From Adiantum capillus-veneris (Eukaryota > Streptophyta > Polypodiopsida > Polypodiales > Pteridaceae): a stretch of 64,000 nucleotides of DNA. Where the stretch lies: contig CM043964.1 in the NCBI GenBank assembly GCA_014529385.2, forward strand, positions 3,267,497 to 3,331,496, in the 5' to 3' direction. Positions 21,652 through 33,697 of the stretch are shown here, piece after piece. The notes beneath the pieces are model-generated. The model did not search any database. It was not told the DNA's origin and worked only from the letters and a program-made list of their open reading frames with translations. The position numbers were made by a program, and so were the translations under genes. Position 1 is the first letter of the stretch, and each line of letters opens with the position of its first letter.

Positions 21652-22789
21652 ATGTTAGCAGGTCACCATGATGGGCGTCTAAAGCAAAGCTATTTGGCAC
21701 TAACATACTCATGTCAATACTCAGGGAAGTGACTCGGATGGGGCACGTAGACTCTTTGAAGGTGTCAATCCTCAAAAAGTGAACCTAACAAGGGAAAATG
21801 TTCGTCTCAATAAGCAAATCACCAACTTATCGATCAAAAAATTTGTCTCTGTCATTTTCACTGCTCTTGGTCATCACGCTATTCCAATGAATCAACGAAC
21901 TTGGTTAGACACAAACTTTATGAGAAGCTATACTAAACCTAAAGTGACAAGTCTACAAAATCTAACAGCATTCTAACAAGGTATCAAAATCACATTCCAT
22001 CATTTTCCAGGTCATATAAACTACAACAAACCTATCAAACAAGTCGCCCTAAGGTCTAATAACACTCTCCTAAGGTCAAAATTCCATAAAACAAAGATTT
22101 AAGTACTCAAAATTGAATACAAAACTCGCAGATGCGAGGTCACAAACCACAATAGAACTTGAAATGCATACACTTGAATGAAAGAGCAAGAAAAGAGAAA
22201 CACAATGGAATTTTTTTAATTCAAATTTAGATAACCCAATCATAAGATAAGTCGATTACAAATTTGAGTTGTGAAGCCACTTTACAGTACGTACATCCGA
22301 GCTCCTTCTTTTCTCCCAAGAATGTCTAAGGTCCTTTTAAAACTAGAGCTATTCACTTTATACCTAGGGCTTTCAAAAATGGCCTTTGGTCGGCTACTCT
22401 GGGCCTTGCGTACATCATCAGACGTTTAGAGCTCAAAGATCTATAGCTCTAGGATCAAATTACATCGACTTATTTACATGGTTCTTGGAAAAATATGGTA
22501 TAATATATCAAAATTGCGGCTTTACAATATGTGTGTCTGACTAGGAGGGTGCATGTAAGCTACATTGGCCAAACACCCTTAATGATGCACCTGCACTTAA
22601 ACTCCTTTTCAAAACCTTTGACCTTCCTCACAAATGCTAGTGGCCAAGAAATAGGTGTTTTTTGAACTCAAGAAGGATAACCTATTGCTTAAATTTCTAG
22701 GAAGTTGTGCACTAATGAGCTCAACTATTCTACCCATAGCCTTGAATTGCTAGATGTTGCTCACTCTTAAGTCTTTCATAAGTATCTAC
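21652..22789. other. No gene seen; probable old LTR
   Basis: The stretch starts with TGTTAGCAGG next to the decayed primer site. Frames are short and AT-rich, and no second LTR copy is recognisable. Confidence 0.4.
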
Positions 22790-24268
22790 TACGCAATGAG
22801 TTCCAGCTCCACATAGACCATAAAAGCCTCAAATGGTTTTCACACAACATAATTTAAACCTACTACAAAGACGATGGATGGAGCTACTTTGTGAATATCA
22901 TCTTGACATTATATACAAGCTAGGATTAGTGTTCAACGAAAATCGAGGTTTCGTGTGTTTTAAGATTCAAAAATTGAATAATCTCGTTGAGCTTGCCTTT
23001 AAGATAATCAAAAAATTTCTACAAGTTTTAGTGTAAGTACCGGCAAATGCTTCAGATTTTGACCGTAAAACCGAAAGATTTTGAAGGGTTCCTTTTTTCT
23101 TTAGTTAAGAAAATTGTTTTTGGGAAGCCCTGACTGGGATAAGAGAATTTAATAGTTGATGCCTTGAGCAAGATGAGTATCATTGCTACTATTTCTACTT
23201 TTTCAGCCCTTTTAAATGAAGTACGTAAAATTATGCATTTAGATAAGTATTTCTTGAATATCTGTTCTCTCTTACAATTCAACTCAAAGACAGAGAAGCA
23301 AGAAAGGAGAATCAAAGGGTTTTATGAAGAAGATTAAGATGTATACTTTAATTTTCAATTATGCTTACTATATAGCAAAGAATTGAAAACCAAAATCTTG
23401 CCAAAATCTCATGATACACCAATTATAGGACACCCATGATACATAAAGACTTATGCTATGTTCTGCTAAGTTTCTTTTGCTTGGGTTTTTTAACACATGA
23501 TATCCTTGGAGATGTTGCTTCAAGCTTGAGTTGTCAAAGAATCAAAGATGAAAGCGTGAGATACTTTGACCCCTAGATGCTCCACAAATGAAGTGGGATG
23601 CATATCAATGGAATTTATCCCAAGCTTACCAACTTCTCTTAATTATGAATTTATTTCTATCGTGGTTGATATGCTCACAAAAGGTTCTCATCTACTCCTA
23701 GTAAAGACAACATATTCAACTAAGGACATAGCCTACATCTTCATGAAGAGAAATTTTCATGTACCATGGCCTATCCTATTGTATTGTTTCAAATCATGAT
23801 GCCAAGTTCACCTCTAATTTTTGGCAAGCCATATTTCAAGGTATAGGGACTACTTTGTCCTCTAGTACATCTTACCATCCCCCAAATGGATGGTCAAAAA
23901 GAGAAAAAAAATCAAATAATGAAGATATGTTTCATCCATAGTGCATACATCAACCTTTAATTTGGACAAGCTAGATTTACCTTGTAGAATTTGCTTACAG
24001 TGCTTCATACCAATGTAGTTCTAGACTCATGACACATTTTATAGGATTCCCAACTTGTGAACCCCAAAGATGCAACATTTGAAGTCTAACCAGAACAAGT
24101 ACTACAGAATAGAATGAATACCTAAGGAGAAAAACCCGTAATGAATATCTTTTCAAATGGTCTAGATACTCAATAAAATATGCTATTTGGAAAAGAGAAG
24201 GTATCCTCACAACTACCGTAACTTCACGTTGAGGTGAGGACATCTCAAATTATCTTAGTGTGGGAGGA
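22790..24268 (+). pseudogene. Gypsy RNase H/integrase remnant
   Basis: Scattered frames show HIDHKSLKWF, LLQRRWMELLCEYHLDIIY and LIVDALSKMS, the end of gypsy RNase H. They are followed by integrase blocks CISMEFIPSLPTS (catalytic Asp changed to Glu), FISIVVDMLTKGSHLL, NHDAKFTSNFWQAIF and SYHPPNGW. A run AGTGTGGGAGGAT (24,256-24,268) is a likely polypurine tract, and TGTAAGATCCC (24,269 on) a likely LTR start. Many stops show that it is old. RT and everything upstream are missing. Confidence 0.75.
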
Positions 24269-24451
24269 TGTAAGATCCCAGACCACATGGATAAATTAAA
24301 AATAAAATTGAATGAATAAAAATGGATTCTTGTTGCTTTGTGCTTATAAGAGTGCAAGCGACAAGGGGTAATTCGTTGTAGAAGGAGTGGAGTGTTAAAC
24401 TATGCAGTAAAATTGAATGAAAGGTAGTTGTAGCCTTCAATTTTCACTTTT

Positions 24452-25073
24452 TGACTAGTTCTTTTCTTTTTTTTCCAAACTCACAATAGTGAGTGAATGT
24501 ATTAAAATATCCAAAAGAAATGTACAAAGCAAACTCAAGCTTGTGACAAGCCTTGAGGGATCACACAATACATCAAAAAGCTACAAGCCCAGACCAAGGC
24601 GACCACTACTCATGATTTTTTAGTCATTGTTAGATATTTGTTTCCAATTCGATGCTAATTTCCCTAATCCACTCCTCCAAGTTCTTCCTTTCACCAATGT
24701 CAATAATTACTTCCTTGCTTTCTTGGATAATCTATGTGAAGCTAACTGTTGATAGGACATTTTTGACAAACCGATAGTTCTTGGCCTTTCAGGCTTGCTT
24801 AAAGTAACATAATCTAACACTTAGTGTACAACTTAGTAGCACTTGGCTTTTCATCACCTTCTCTCCTAAAAAAGATTTTTCTTGAAGAACCCTATCTTCC
24901 AGGTCTTTTGAATCCATTTGCACATCTTCCCTGCAAAGCCATAGATCATCGAGCACTACTTGAATAAGTGAGGGAGGTCCTTACTTGTCCTTTTGCACGC
25001 CAAGCATCTTTCTGAGCTAATACCTTTGGCTAGTATCACTATGTCCAAGAGCATTGTGACTAGTTCTTTTCTT
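24452..25073 (-). mobile_element. 5'-truncated LINE with target duplication
   Basis: TGACTAGTTCTTTTCTT occurs at 24,452-24,468 and again at 25,057-25,073, an exact 17-bp target duplication. Next to the left copy is a T run, the poly(A) tail of a minus-strand insertion. In between, broken minus-strand frames show CLACKRTSKDLPHLF followed by WIQKTWKIGF. These resemble the zinc-finger-like region at the end of plant LINE reverse transcriptases (zf-RVT). Only 588 bp remain, so it was 5'-truncated at insertion, as is usual for target-primed LINEs. Confidence 0.8.
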
Positions 25074-25308
25074 AGTCATAAACAACAAGGGTAAAAACGT
25101 TAAGTCACATGACTCTTTCACTTTGTGTAAGTTCAAGGCCCCCTTTGTTTCAAGACATTGGGGAGGACTCTTGCATGTGTGTGCCTATGACACACCAGGG
25201 GTGCATTTGAGTGGCAAAGTATGCCAACGCTCCATGCTTTAGTCGTCACCTTGGCCGAGCACATGGTGGGTGCCTACTAGTATGAATGTTAGTGAACTCC
25301 CAGATGGT

Positions 25309-25310
<2 letters not shown>

Positions 25311-25349
<39 letters not shown>
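25311..25349. repeat. Poly-G run of 39
   Basis: An uninterrupted run of 39 G. It may be real or a sequencing or gap artefact. It sits between the LINE-containing LTR and copia 2. Confidence 0.9.
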
Positions 25350-25350
<1 letters not shown>

Positions 25351-25924
25351 CCTTTAGTTTCCTTTTTCTTTCTGCCATGCACCACCCTCCTCTCTATTTG
25401 ACATGCCACAAATGAGGCTGCATCTTGCGATAACGAGTGAAATTCGGACTGTTGGAATGCTTGTATTGTAAAGTTGAGGGAAAGGTGTAAATTTAGGGCA
25501 AGGAAAATGTAAATTCAAACCCAAGCCCCCCTCCCCCACCCCGAGACTTGAACCTTTGATATCTCGCTTGATAGCATGATGCTCTAACAGCTCACCCATG
25601 TGTGCTTCTTGAAAATAATAGAAGTCTGCATGGTTTTGTAAATGTAGACCGTTGTAAATTTGGAAATTTTGGTAAATTTGGGTTGCACCATTTGTAAATT
25701 TGGGGCTCCAAATCCATGGCCCTAATTTTTGTGAGGATCGAGGATCCGGTGTTGTGAGTGCAGGAGAGGGAAGGAGAGAAGGGGATGAAACAGACACAAC
25801 AGGGTTTGGGTTAGTGGAGTAGTAAGTGAGAGTTCAAGTCAACTCTCACTTTATCTCCTATATTCATTATAGAGAAAGTAATGTAAGGGGTGATTCCCAT
25901 AGCCACCTGGCCTACATCCCAACA
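25350..25924 (-). mobile_element. Probable 3' LTR of copia 2
   Basis: On the minus strand the LTR begins TGTTGGGATG at 25,924, right after the purine tract AAGTGGGAGGT (25,925-25,938 region). Its far end is not determined, and the partner 5' LTR was not found to the right of 32 kb. Confidence 0.5.
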
Positions 25925-25938
25925 ACCTCCCACTTGAA

Positions 25939-27396
25939 GGTCAAGGTGGCCAATAGTGGCGTCTGTATAGTTAGTCTATACAAAGTCGATGAAGCATCGC
26001 CAGGCTTCATCCTACACCCATAAGCTCTATGCAGTGTGTAAACCGATTCAAGGCTAGGCTCTTGGTGAGAGCATCTACGGGGTTGTTGTCAGTGTGAACC
26101 TTGACAAGCTCAATGCGCTTGCCAGCCAATACATCTCATATGACATGGTATCTGACCCCTATGTGTTTCGACTTTGAGTGAAACATCGGATTCTTTGCCA
26201 AAGCAATGGCACTCTGACTATCACAATGCACTACTGGAACCTTGTGAATGCCCAAATCTCCCACTAGACGAGCTAACCATATGGCTTTCTTGCTGGTGTT
26301 AGACACAACAACATACTCTGCCTTAGTGGTAGATGAAGACGTGCATTCTTGGAGACACAATCTCCAAGAGATAGCCACTCCAGCAAACATGAACACATAG
26401 CTAGATGTAGATCTTCTATTATCCAAACAACCCACATAATCCGCATCCGTGTAACCCACAATAGATGTATCGCCATTCCCAAAGTGTAAACACTTGCTCG
26501 TTGTGCCATTCAGGTATTTGAGGATTTTCTTCACTGCTTCCCAATGTCTCTTGCCATGGTTTGACATGTACCTACTAACCACTCCCACTGCATATGCAAT
26601 GTATGGTCTTGTGGCTACCATGGTGTACATCAAACTACCAGCTGCTGAAGGATATGGCACTTTCGCCATTTCCTCTTTCTCAGCATCTGTTTTGGGAGGA
26701 TCTTCCTTGCTAAGTTTTAAGTATGCTTGCATTGGGTACTCAATAACTTCCCCCCTACATACTAAAATGTTGCAAGACCTTGTGGATGTACTATTTTTGA
26801 GACAATTCAAGAATTCCATGTTGCCTATCTCTCTTGATGCACATACCAAGAAAGTGATTGGCATTTCCCCAAGTCTAACATGGAAAACTGAGTGTTTAGC
26901 ATCTCTTTCAACTGATTGATCTCATGAATTGATTTCCACACAATGAGCATATCATCTACATACAATATCAAGATGATTAAAGAACCATCGTTCAACTTTC
27001 TTGTGTATAAGCAATGATCCTCTTGACTCCTTATGTAACCCTAAGAGACTACATGAATTTGTCGAACTTTTGTTACCACTACCTTGAATCTTGCTTGAGG
27101 CCATATAGTGCCTTTTTAAGTCTACAAATCAATCCTACCCTCGTTGGCTTTTGAGTTTCACAAACAAAACCCTTTGGCTATTTCATATAGACATCTTCAT
27201 CTAGATCCCTGTGAAGGAATGCTATTTTCACATCCATTTGGACAAGCTCCATGTCTTGGATAGCAACCAAGCCAAGCACGGTGCGAAGTGTAGTCATCTT
27301 GACTACTGGAGAGAAAATCTCATCAAAATACACACCTTTTTGTTGCTTGTAGACCTTGGCAACTAGACGAACCTTGTACCTAGGCTCGAGATCTTC
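25939..27396 (-). pseudogene. Copia 2 reverse transcriptase (C-terminal part) and RNase H
   Basis: Reading leftward from the insertion point: TEDLEPRYKVRLVAK, DEIFSPVVKMTTLRTVL, LVQMDVKIAFL, KALYGLKQ, all RT blocks. Then come AAGSLMYTMVATRPYIAYAVG, YTDADYVGC, TTKAEYV, HCDSQSAIALAKNP and KHIGVRYHVI of copia RNase H. Frames are broken, especially in the RT active-site part at 26,870-27,100. It was once continuous with 29,250-29,505, the junction being the 1.85 kb insertion. The C-terminus runs into the polypurine tract near 25,938. Confidence 0.85.
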
Positions 27397-27402
27397 CGTT
27401 GT

Positions 27403-29249
27403 TGGGAGATTTGTATTCTAAAGGTGAGCCGGGAAGGCACCGGGCCCCTAGCTGTGAGAGGTGCGAGGAGAAGAGTTGTAGCAGACACAATTAACGGGAA
27501 CGGAGCTTAAAACAGACAATCTACCTTAAACTAAATAAGCAACAGTATCCCTGTTTTAATCAAATTACAAGAATTGTCCCGGTTTAATCCATGTGCTAAT
27601 AAAAATTCATTGCCTTGTACCGCCTTGAGCTTCTTCCTGTCATTGCTTAGGAGCTTCAACTTTCGATGGCCTTGGTTGGTCCGATTCGCTTTAAGGTTGC
27701 CGGCTTAATTCTGGATTGAACGGGCTTGGAGATTATGGCTTAGAGATTATGGTAATCCGAGCTTAAGCTTGGCTTATGAGATTAGGTTTAGGCTTGGCTA
27801 TGGCTTCCGAGATTTGGCCTAGATCTCAAGAGGATTAGGATTATCTCCGCTAATGAGAGCGAGATTAGGCTTAGGCTTAAGATAATAGAGAGCCTAGGAA
27901 AATCCGGGCTTAGGCTTCTTCTCTCCGGAGAGAGAGCTCATGAGAAGAGAAGAGGATTCCCAAAAAAAAGAACACTAGACCTCAAAGAGAGCCCCCCTTT
28001 CCTTTATATATGTTGCATGGCTTTTTTCTTGCTGAAAAAGCCTACCCATTAGCGACGTCGCTAATGGGTACCTTCTCTATGACGTGGCAGGCCAAGTGCG
28101 GAGCAGTGCCAAAATTGGTGAGACAGGTGCCGAAATGGTGCACCCTGCTGAGCCGTGACTTTTTTGTTCTCGATGCGAGCTCATCCGAGCCTCGTGCAGG
28201 CCAGCGCGAGCACAACACTCTCTTCCCTCGTAGGCGTTCGCTGCCTGCCTGGTCTACGCTATGGGCCCCTTTATTTTCTTGTTTTTCCACACTTAAGCCC
28301 CTTATTTTCTTTAATGGGCAGCCTTGCCATATTTTGGGTGGCCAGTTTAAATTTGGCTTGGGCGGCCTTATTATTTGAGTGGGCGGCCATGCCCCTTTGA
28401 GGTCGGCCATAGCTTATGTAAGGGCACCACCTTTGGCATACATGCTGCCCAAGCAAAACCAAGCACTCGACAGCCTTGGTACCCCCCATTTGGCATACAT
28501 ACCGACTAAAGCATCGCAAGCACAACATCTTTCTTCAGCAACCCCCGTCGAGCAACCTCATCATGAAATCTATTGCCCGTATCAAGAGACGACCTTAAAA
28601 GAGATTCCACTTAAGCATTTATTGAGCTCTCTGAAGTGCATCACATCCAGCATACATCTCAACCAAATCACTGTTACCTCGAGCACTTATTATACTGCGT
28701 TCAAAACCCTGGCTGATGCTCAAAATTCCAAAAAGGCACACCGACCGAGCGGACTGGACTGGTACGGAACGGGCCCCCGGTGAATCTTTATCTGCCAATA
28801 TCTTGGCGACCTGGACTCCGATCACTGATCTGAAAAGACCGACGCGCTCCTCAAAGTGAGCACTTTAGGCCCGTTCATTCATTTCAATTCTGTCACATTA
28901 GCTGCAGTTGCCCAATCTAGTACGGATCTGCAATCGACTTGAACTTTAAACTGCCATAACTTCTTCACCATAGCTCTAATCAACGAGCAATAAAGACAGG
29001 CATGTAGAGCCCTTCAAGTACTTCATCTTCAATCAATAAAATCCCAGCTATGACCACTTCAAGCATACTCACTGTTTAGCATTACCAAGACACCTTTTGG
29101 CCCTTAGAGCCACATCTGGGACACTTTTAGCTTAAAAATTGGCTTATTAGCAAGCCCTTATAACTGCTGAATAATCATGTAGGATTCAAATACACCTGAT
29201 TGGCATTCCTTTGCTCATTTTCTTTTCATGGAAGTGGAGTGGCACGACA
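27403..29249. mobile_element. Unclassified 1.85 kb insertion inside copia 2 RT
   Basis: It separates RT codons that were adjacent: ..KKKYTT on the right and T-EDLEPRYKV on the left. CCGTTGT occurs at 27,396-27,402 and at 29,250-29,256, so a 7-bp direct repeat flanks it. With these borders the insert starts TGGGAGATTT and ends GGCACGACA (TG..CA). No terminal repeats, inverted or direct, and no transposase or RT domain are seen. The interior has purine-rich repeats of GCTTAGGCTT type (27,660-27,930) and a 28-bp perfect palindrome. It could be a non-autonomous element of unknown class or a decayed LTR-type element. Confidence 0.6.
28043..28070. repeat. 28-bp perfect palindrome
   Basis: TACCCATTAGCGAC followed directly by its reverse complement, with GACGTC at the centre and no spacer. 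Confidence 0.97.
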
Positions 29250-29505
29250 CCGTTGTATACTTCTTCTTGTATATCCACTTGCAAGGTAAATCATGTTTTC
29301 CATGTGGTAGTTCAACCAAATCCAATGTCTCATTAGCCACAATTGAATTGTATTCTGATTGCATAGCCTGCTCCCACTTAATGCTATCATCCATTTGTAT
29401 AGGTTCTTTGTAGCAGGTTGACTCTCCAGCATCAATGACCAAAATGTGGTGTATACCCGGCTCAATCCGCTCGGGCGCACGTGATGTTCTCGCAGAGTGT
29501 CTCAC
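29250..29505 (-). pseudogene. Copia 2 RT, N-terminal part
   Basis: The frame carries WEQAMQSEYNSIVANETLDL, VELPHGK and CKWIYKKKYTT, the opening blocks of copia RT. It then hits the insertion. An upstream stretch of about 200 bp (29,505-29,717) links it to integrase with stops. Confidence 0.82.
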
Positions 29506-29716
29506 TGTCTAACTGCTAGGTGGACTATGCGCTCTCTGGAGCAATAGTAGTATCTTGCACTTGAAGATTAGGTGCATCAAATAGTTGGTTCAGAGGCTAC
29601 ATCCTTGAATCGAACGCGTATGTACTAAATTTCTTTAATGGGATTCTTGTGCTCGGGGATTCTGGGTGCCAAAGACGATGGCCCATCTGTCCATCTGCAC
29701 CATAGCCAATAAAAAT

Positions 29717-30560
29717 TCATTTGTGTGACCTGGGATCTAACTTGCGATGAAGTTCTTTGGACACATGTGCATATGCCTCACATCCAAATACACGTAAATG
29801 CTCATAGCTTGGCGTTTTCCCAGTCCACAATTCCTCTAGAATCTTGAAATTCAAAGGAGAGCTAGGTGACCTATTGATAATGTACACTGCTTTTAGAACA
29901 GATTCCCCCCAAAACTCTGGAGTAAGTTTCGTTGTAGAAGTTATAGAGATAACTCGCTCTTGAATCGTGCAATTTATCCTTTCAGCTATCCCATTTTGTG
30001 TTGGTGTGTACGGAGCAGTAAACTGCCTACAAATGCCTTTTCGATTGTAGAAATCCTTGAGCTTAGTGGAGACATATTCTCCACCATTGTTCGTGCGAAA
30101 AGCTTTGAGTTTTTTTCCTGATTGGTTTTCAACCATGGCGAGGAATTTTTGGAACGTAGAAAAGACTTCTTCCTTACGCTTAAAGAGATACACCCACACC
30201 TTTCTGGTAGAATCATCTATGAACATGAGAAAGTAGTTTGCCCCCCCTAGTGTTTTATCCACTCAAATCACTTTGCACTAAGTCTAAGGGTTTGCCTAGT
30301 TTCTTGTTCAATGGCGAAGATGTCAACCTAGTTTTTTTGTTGTATAGACAATGCGCACACAATGGAAAATCCATGTAATCTAACACAACTAAGTATCCAA
30401 AACGTTAAAGTGTTTTCATTCCCTTCTAGCTAATATGCCCTAGTCCGCTATGCCACAACTCAGTAGTAGACGGCAGCTCGACAACATAGATAGAGTGTTC
30501 GTCGACACTCAAGACAAACATAGAGTACATGGATTGTTTTTACGACCTTTCATCATGACA
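29717..30560 (-). pseudogene. Copia 2 integrase
   Basis: Upstream is ELWHSGLGHIS (HHCC finger region, about 30,440). The core begins GGANYFLMFIDDSTRKVWVY. The second Asp block, usually RTDNGGEY, is RTNNGGEY, so the catalytic Asp is lost. Then TPTQNGIAERINCTIQE keeps the Glu. VFGCEAYAHVSKELHRKLDP is the usual end. A main frame of 181 codons survives. The domain order is that of Ty1/copia. Confidence 0.88.
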
Positions 30561-30940
30561 AGGTTGCTCTTGCGGATTAGCCAAGAACATAACCAAATAT
30601 TGTAGTGTAACCAAGGCCATCCAATTTCCCTGTATAAAGCAAGATCTTTCTAAGTTTGGGCACATGTCGGGGCACATGTCGGACATTCTCCAATACAAAA
30701 GTACTGCCATTATGCATCTAAATCTTCACATCACCCATGCCAGTAATGTGAAGCTCATAGGAATCACCAAGCTTGACTATGCCCTGCATGGACGCATAAG
30801 AGGAAAACCAATCCCTTGCAGTGTGACATGGAAACTTGCACCAAAATCAAGAATTCAATTCTGTGCGTACCCTCATCCTATGCAACCAAAGCATCTTGAG
30901 TGAGATCCAAAGTGAAAATGAGAACATCTTAGGGATTTGT
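30561..30940 (-). pseudogene. Copia 2 protease remnant
   Basis: Broken frames read ILDFGASFHVT (normally DSGAS; the Ser is Phe), then WFSSYASMQG, VKLGDSYELHITGMGDVKI and NGSTFVLENVRHVP. They correspond in order to the copia protease and its C-terminal blocks. Several shifts occur within 370 bp. Confidence 0.7.
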
Positions 30941-32044
30941 TGTCACCTCTGCATGAATCACTGATGGGATAACATTCATCACTAGAGGAGGAGCATCCTT
31001 TATTGCAGTGGTAGACATGTGAGACTTGATCTCCTCAATCTTTATCGTACTTTTGCCTTTGCCAGAATTATCTTTTTGTATGTTTTTTTGGTCTCTTAAG
31101 AAATTGCGACAATCCTTTTTGTAATGAACCTTTTTATGGAAATAGTAACACTCGACATTTCTGGCACTGTGCTCTCTACTAGAGTTCCTATTTCTACTTG
31201 GACTATGAGGATTTCGCTCTCTTCTTTTGTTTTTGTTCTTGTTCTTGTTCTTGTTCTTGTTCTTGTCACGGCCTCTTTGCTTTGTTGAACTGCCAACCAT
31301 ATATGCATCTCCATGACTAGCATCTTCAAGAGATTTATGTCGAATCTCTTCAGTGAGCAACACATTTGTGAAATCATTGGACACTAACTTGCCATTGGGA
31401 GCTGAATTGTTAATGGTTGTGCAAAAAATATCCCATGAACTGGGTAGTTCATGGGTAGAGATCTTAAAAGGAATATAGACTTGAGTTCGTCGTCAAACAC
31501 ACTAAAGCCTTGAGCACTAACCTGCCATTCGGAGCTAAATTGCTATTGGTTGTGCAAAATATGTCCGCCAATGAACTGGGTAGAGAGCATAACAGGAATA
31601 TAGACTTGAGTTCGTCGTCAAACTCACTAAAGCCCTGAGATGTCAACTCATTGAACAAGGAGTTGAACTCATTTACGTGTCCAAAAAATGTGCTACCTTC
31701 TTTCATGTTGAGCTTCATAAGCTTTTTCATGAGGAAAACTTTGTTGGTTGCATTTTTGCTCTCCCATGCTAAACATAAGATATCCCATACAGCCTTGGTT
31801 GTTGTCTTCCCTATGATAGTGAAGAACATTGACTCGGCTAGATGTAGACGTATCGTAGCCATGGCTTTCGCTTCCAAAAGCTACCACTAAGCCTGTGTAT
31901 AGACATCAACCTGTGCATGCTCTTTCAACGGTTTTGATAGACCTTTGTCAGTCAAAACATCCTTCGTGCGCTCTTTCCACGTGATGAAGTTGTTGCCATC
32001 GAACTTGTGGATAAAATACTCCTCCTTTTTTGAAGAAGAAGCCA
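30929..32044 (-). pseudogene. Copia 2 Gag
   Basis: The start is the ATG at about 32,044 (MASSSKKEEYFIHKFDGNNF). The capsid blocks are AKAMATIRLHLAESM, WDILCLAWESKNATNKVFLM and FNELTSQGFSEFDDELKSIFLLCSLPSS. The knuckle CYYFHKKVHYKKDC has lost its second Cys. Just before it, a six-base repeat (about 31,225-31,266) codes for alternating Asn-Lys. Stops after VDVYTQA and a small duplication at about 31,390-31,620 (the block reading NGRLVLKAL / SIFLLCSLPSS appears twice in DNA) break the frame. Confidence 0.85.
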
Positions 32045-32061
32045 TCACTGACAAGAGGGTT

Positions 32062-32753
32062 TGAGAGGTGTCAAACTATGGCGAGAAGCTGTAAAAATTT
32101 GGGCAGAGTAACCTTTGTATCAAGAGAAAAATCTCAACCGAAATGCAAAAAAGTGCCAACAATGCTCGTCTTCACAACTCGTAGGAAAAATCCGATAGAG
32201 TCTCTTTTGTATGAGGAGTCAAAACTCAACTCAAAAAACGCATAGAATAAGCCAACTGCACTAAATGGGCATGTAAAAAAACTGTCACTGTCAATGGACT
32301 ACCATACACGACATCAAAGCATAAAATCCCATAAGATGCATCTCCAATGGCGAGGATACGTAGTGGGGAACTCCCACCACCTGTATCACCAAAGGTATCT
32401 CAACATGTGAGAGGTGTCAAACTATGGAGAGAAGCTGTAAAAATTTGGGCAAAGTAACCTTTGTATCGGGTGAAAAATCTCAACCAAAATAGGCTCAAAA
32501 GCGACTCGCAGGAAAAATCCAGTAGAGTCTCTTTTGTATGAGGAGTCAAAACTTAACTCAAAAAACGTATAGAACGTGCCAATTGCACTAAATGGGCATG
32601 TAAAAAAATTGTCACTGTCACTGTCAATGGAGTGCTATACACGACGTCAAATCATAAAATCCCGTCAGATACATCTCATATGCCGAGGATACGTAGTGGG
32701 GAACTCTAGCCACCTATATCACCGAAGGTATCTCAATATTTGAGAATACTCAG
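32062..32753. repeat. 346-bp tandem duplication upstream of copia 2 Gag
   Basis: A unit starting TGAGAGGTGTCAAACTATGG at 32,062 begins again at 32,408. The two units are about nine-tenths similar by eye and carry small deletions. Both contain GAGGATACGTAGTGGGGAACT. Confidence 0.85.
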
Positions 32754-33600
32754 CTCAAAGAAAACCTCACGCTATTGACCCTCCAAAGGCCATGCAGACT
32801 CAAAGACACTATAGCCACAGTCTCAGAAAGGGATTTTCCGAAACCGAGTCTCAAAAACGGCCCAAGTAAACTGCCAAGACTAGCCAAATATGACTCCACG
32901 AAAAACATGCATAGGCAGTATCCGCAACATGCGTACATAGAATTTTCAAGTGAAAAAATCCCTGCTAGGATTAGATTCTCAAAAGAGCCAACAACATAAA
33001 ATTGTAACCTCTATGAAGACACCACCTGTATGGCCGTAGTCCAAGTCTATGCCTCAGCCGAAAAATGTCCATCGGATGGATCTCCAATGCATACACCACC
33101 TGTATTATCGATGTTGACAACTCCGCCTTTGAGCAGTGTGCTCAAGAAAAGTGTCTCTCAAGAGACCATAAAAAGGAGGTCGATGTGGGCTCAAAAGTCC
33201 TCTGTAAAACTGTGTGTCGATGTAGACTAGGAATGTCGATGTCAATTTCTACCCCGCCGGACAAAAATATACTGGATGTGAATTCCGGACGTCACTCCTC
33301 TATGACAGAGGTACCTCGCCCATGCATGCCATGAGTAAAATTGTCGACAAAGTCGATGCCAAAAAATGAAGTCGATGCCAACTTTCGTCGTCAGACGGAA
33401 GCACTCGCCGATGTCGAGAAGAGCGTCAAAGCCGAGAAAGAATCGTCTGGGAGAAGTTCTCTCTACCAGAATGCCAAAGAGAAATCACCAAAGTCAAGGT
33501 CGTCTCCCACCACCGGACGGGAGTCTCCGATGCCGATGATGAAGCCCTGCTCTCTCTCGCTCGATGGTTGAGAGTGTTGTCAATGGCAATGTGGGAGCCG
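32754..33600 (-). other. Leader-like region shared with the family B gypsy
   Basis: No gene is seen. 32,690-32,950 resembles 56,465-56,710 (leader of the Tat-like element): TATATCACCGAA, TTTGAGAAT, AACCTCACGCTAT and GTCTCAGAAA in the same order. The rest is CpG-rich with runs such as GTCGATGCCAA. It is probably the 5' leader or LTR of copia 2 or of an adjacent element. Confidence 0.5.
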
Positions 33601-33609
33601 AAGATGTTC

Positions 33610-33625
33610 ACACACACACACACAA

Positions 33626-33696
<71 letters not shown>

Positions 33697-33697
33697 A
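33610..33697. repeat. Compound microsatellite (CA)n(CT)n(AT)n
   Basis: CA units, then about 30 bp of CT, then about 36 bp of AT. Just beyond, CACACGGCCGTGTG (33,733-33,746) is a short palindrome. Confidence 0.95.

Noticed and set aside
28010-28783. Overlapping 80-134 codon frames on both strands
   Set aside because: No domain, overlapping opposite frames, inside the unclassified insertion; no support for a gene.
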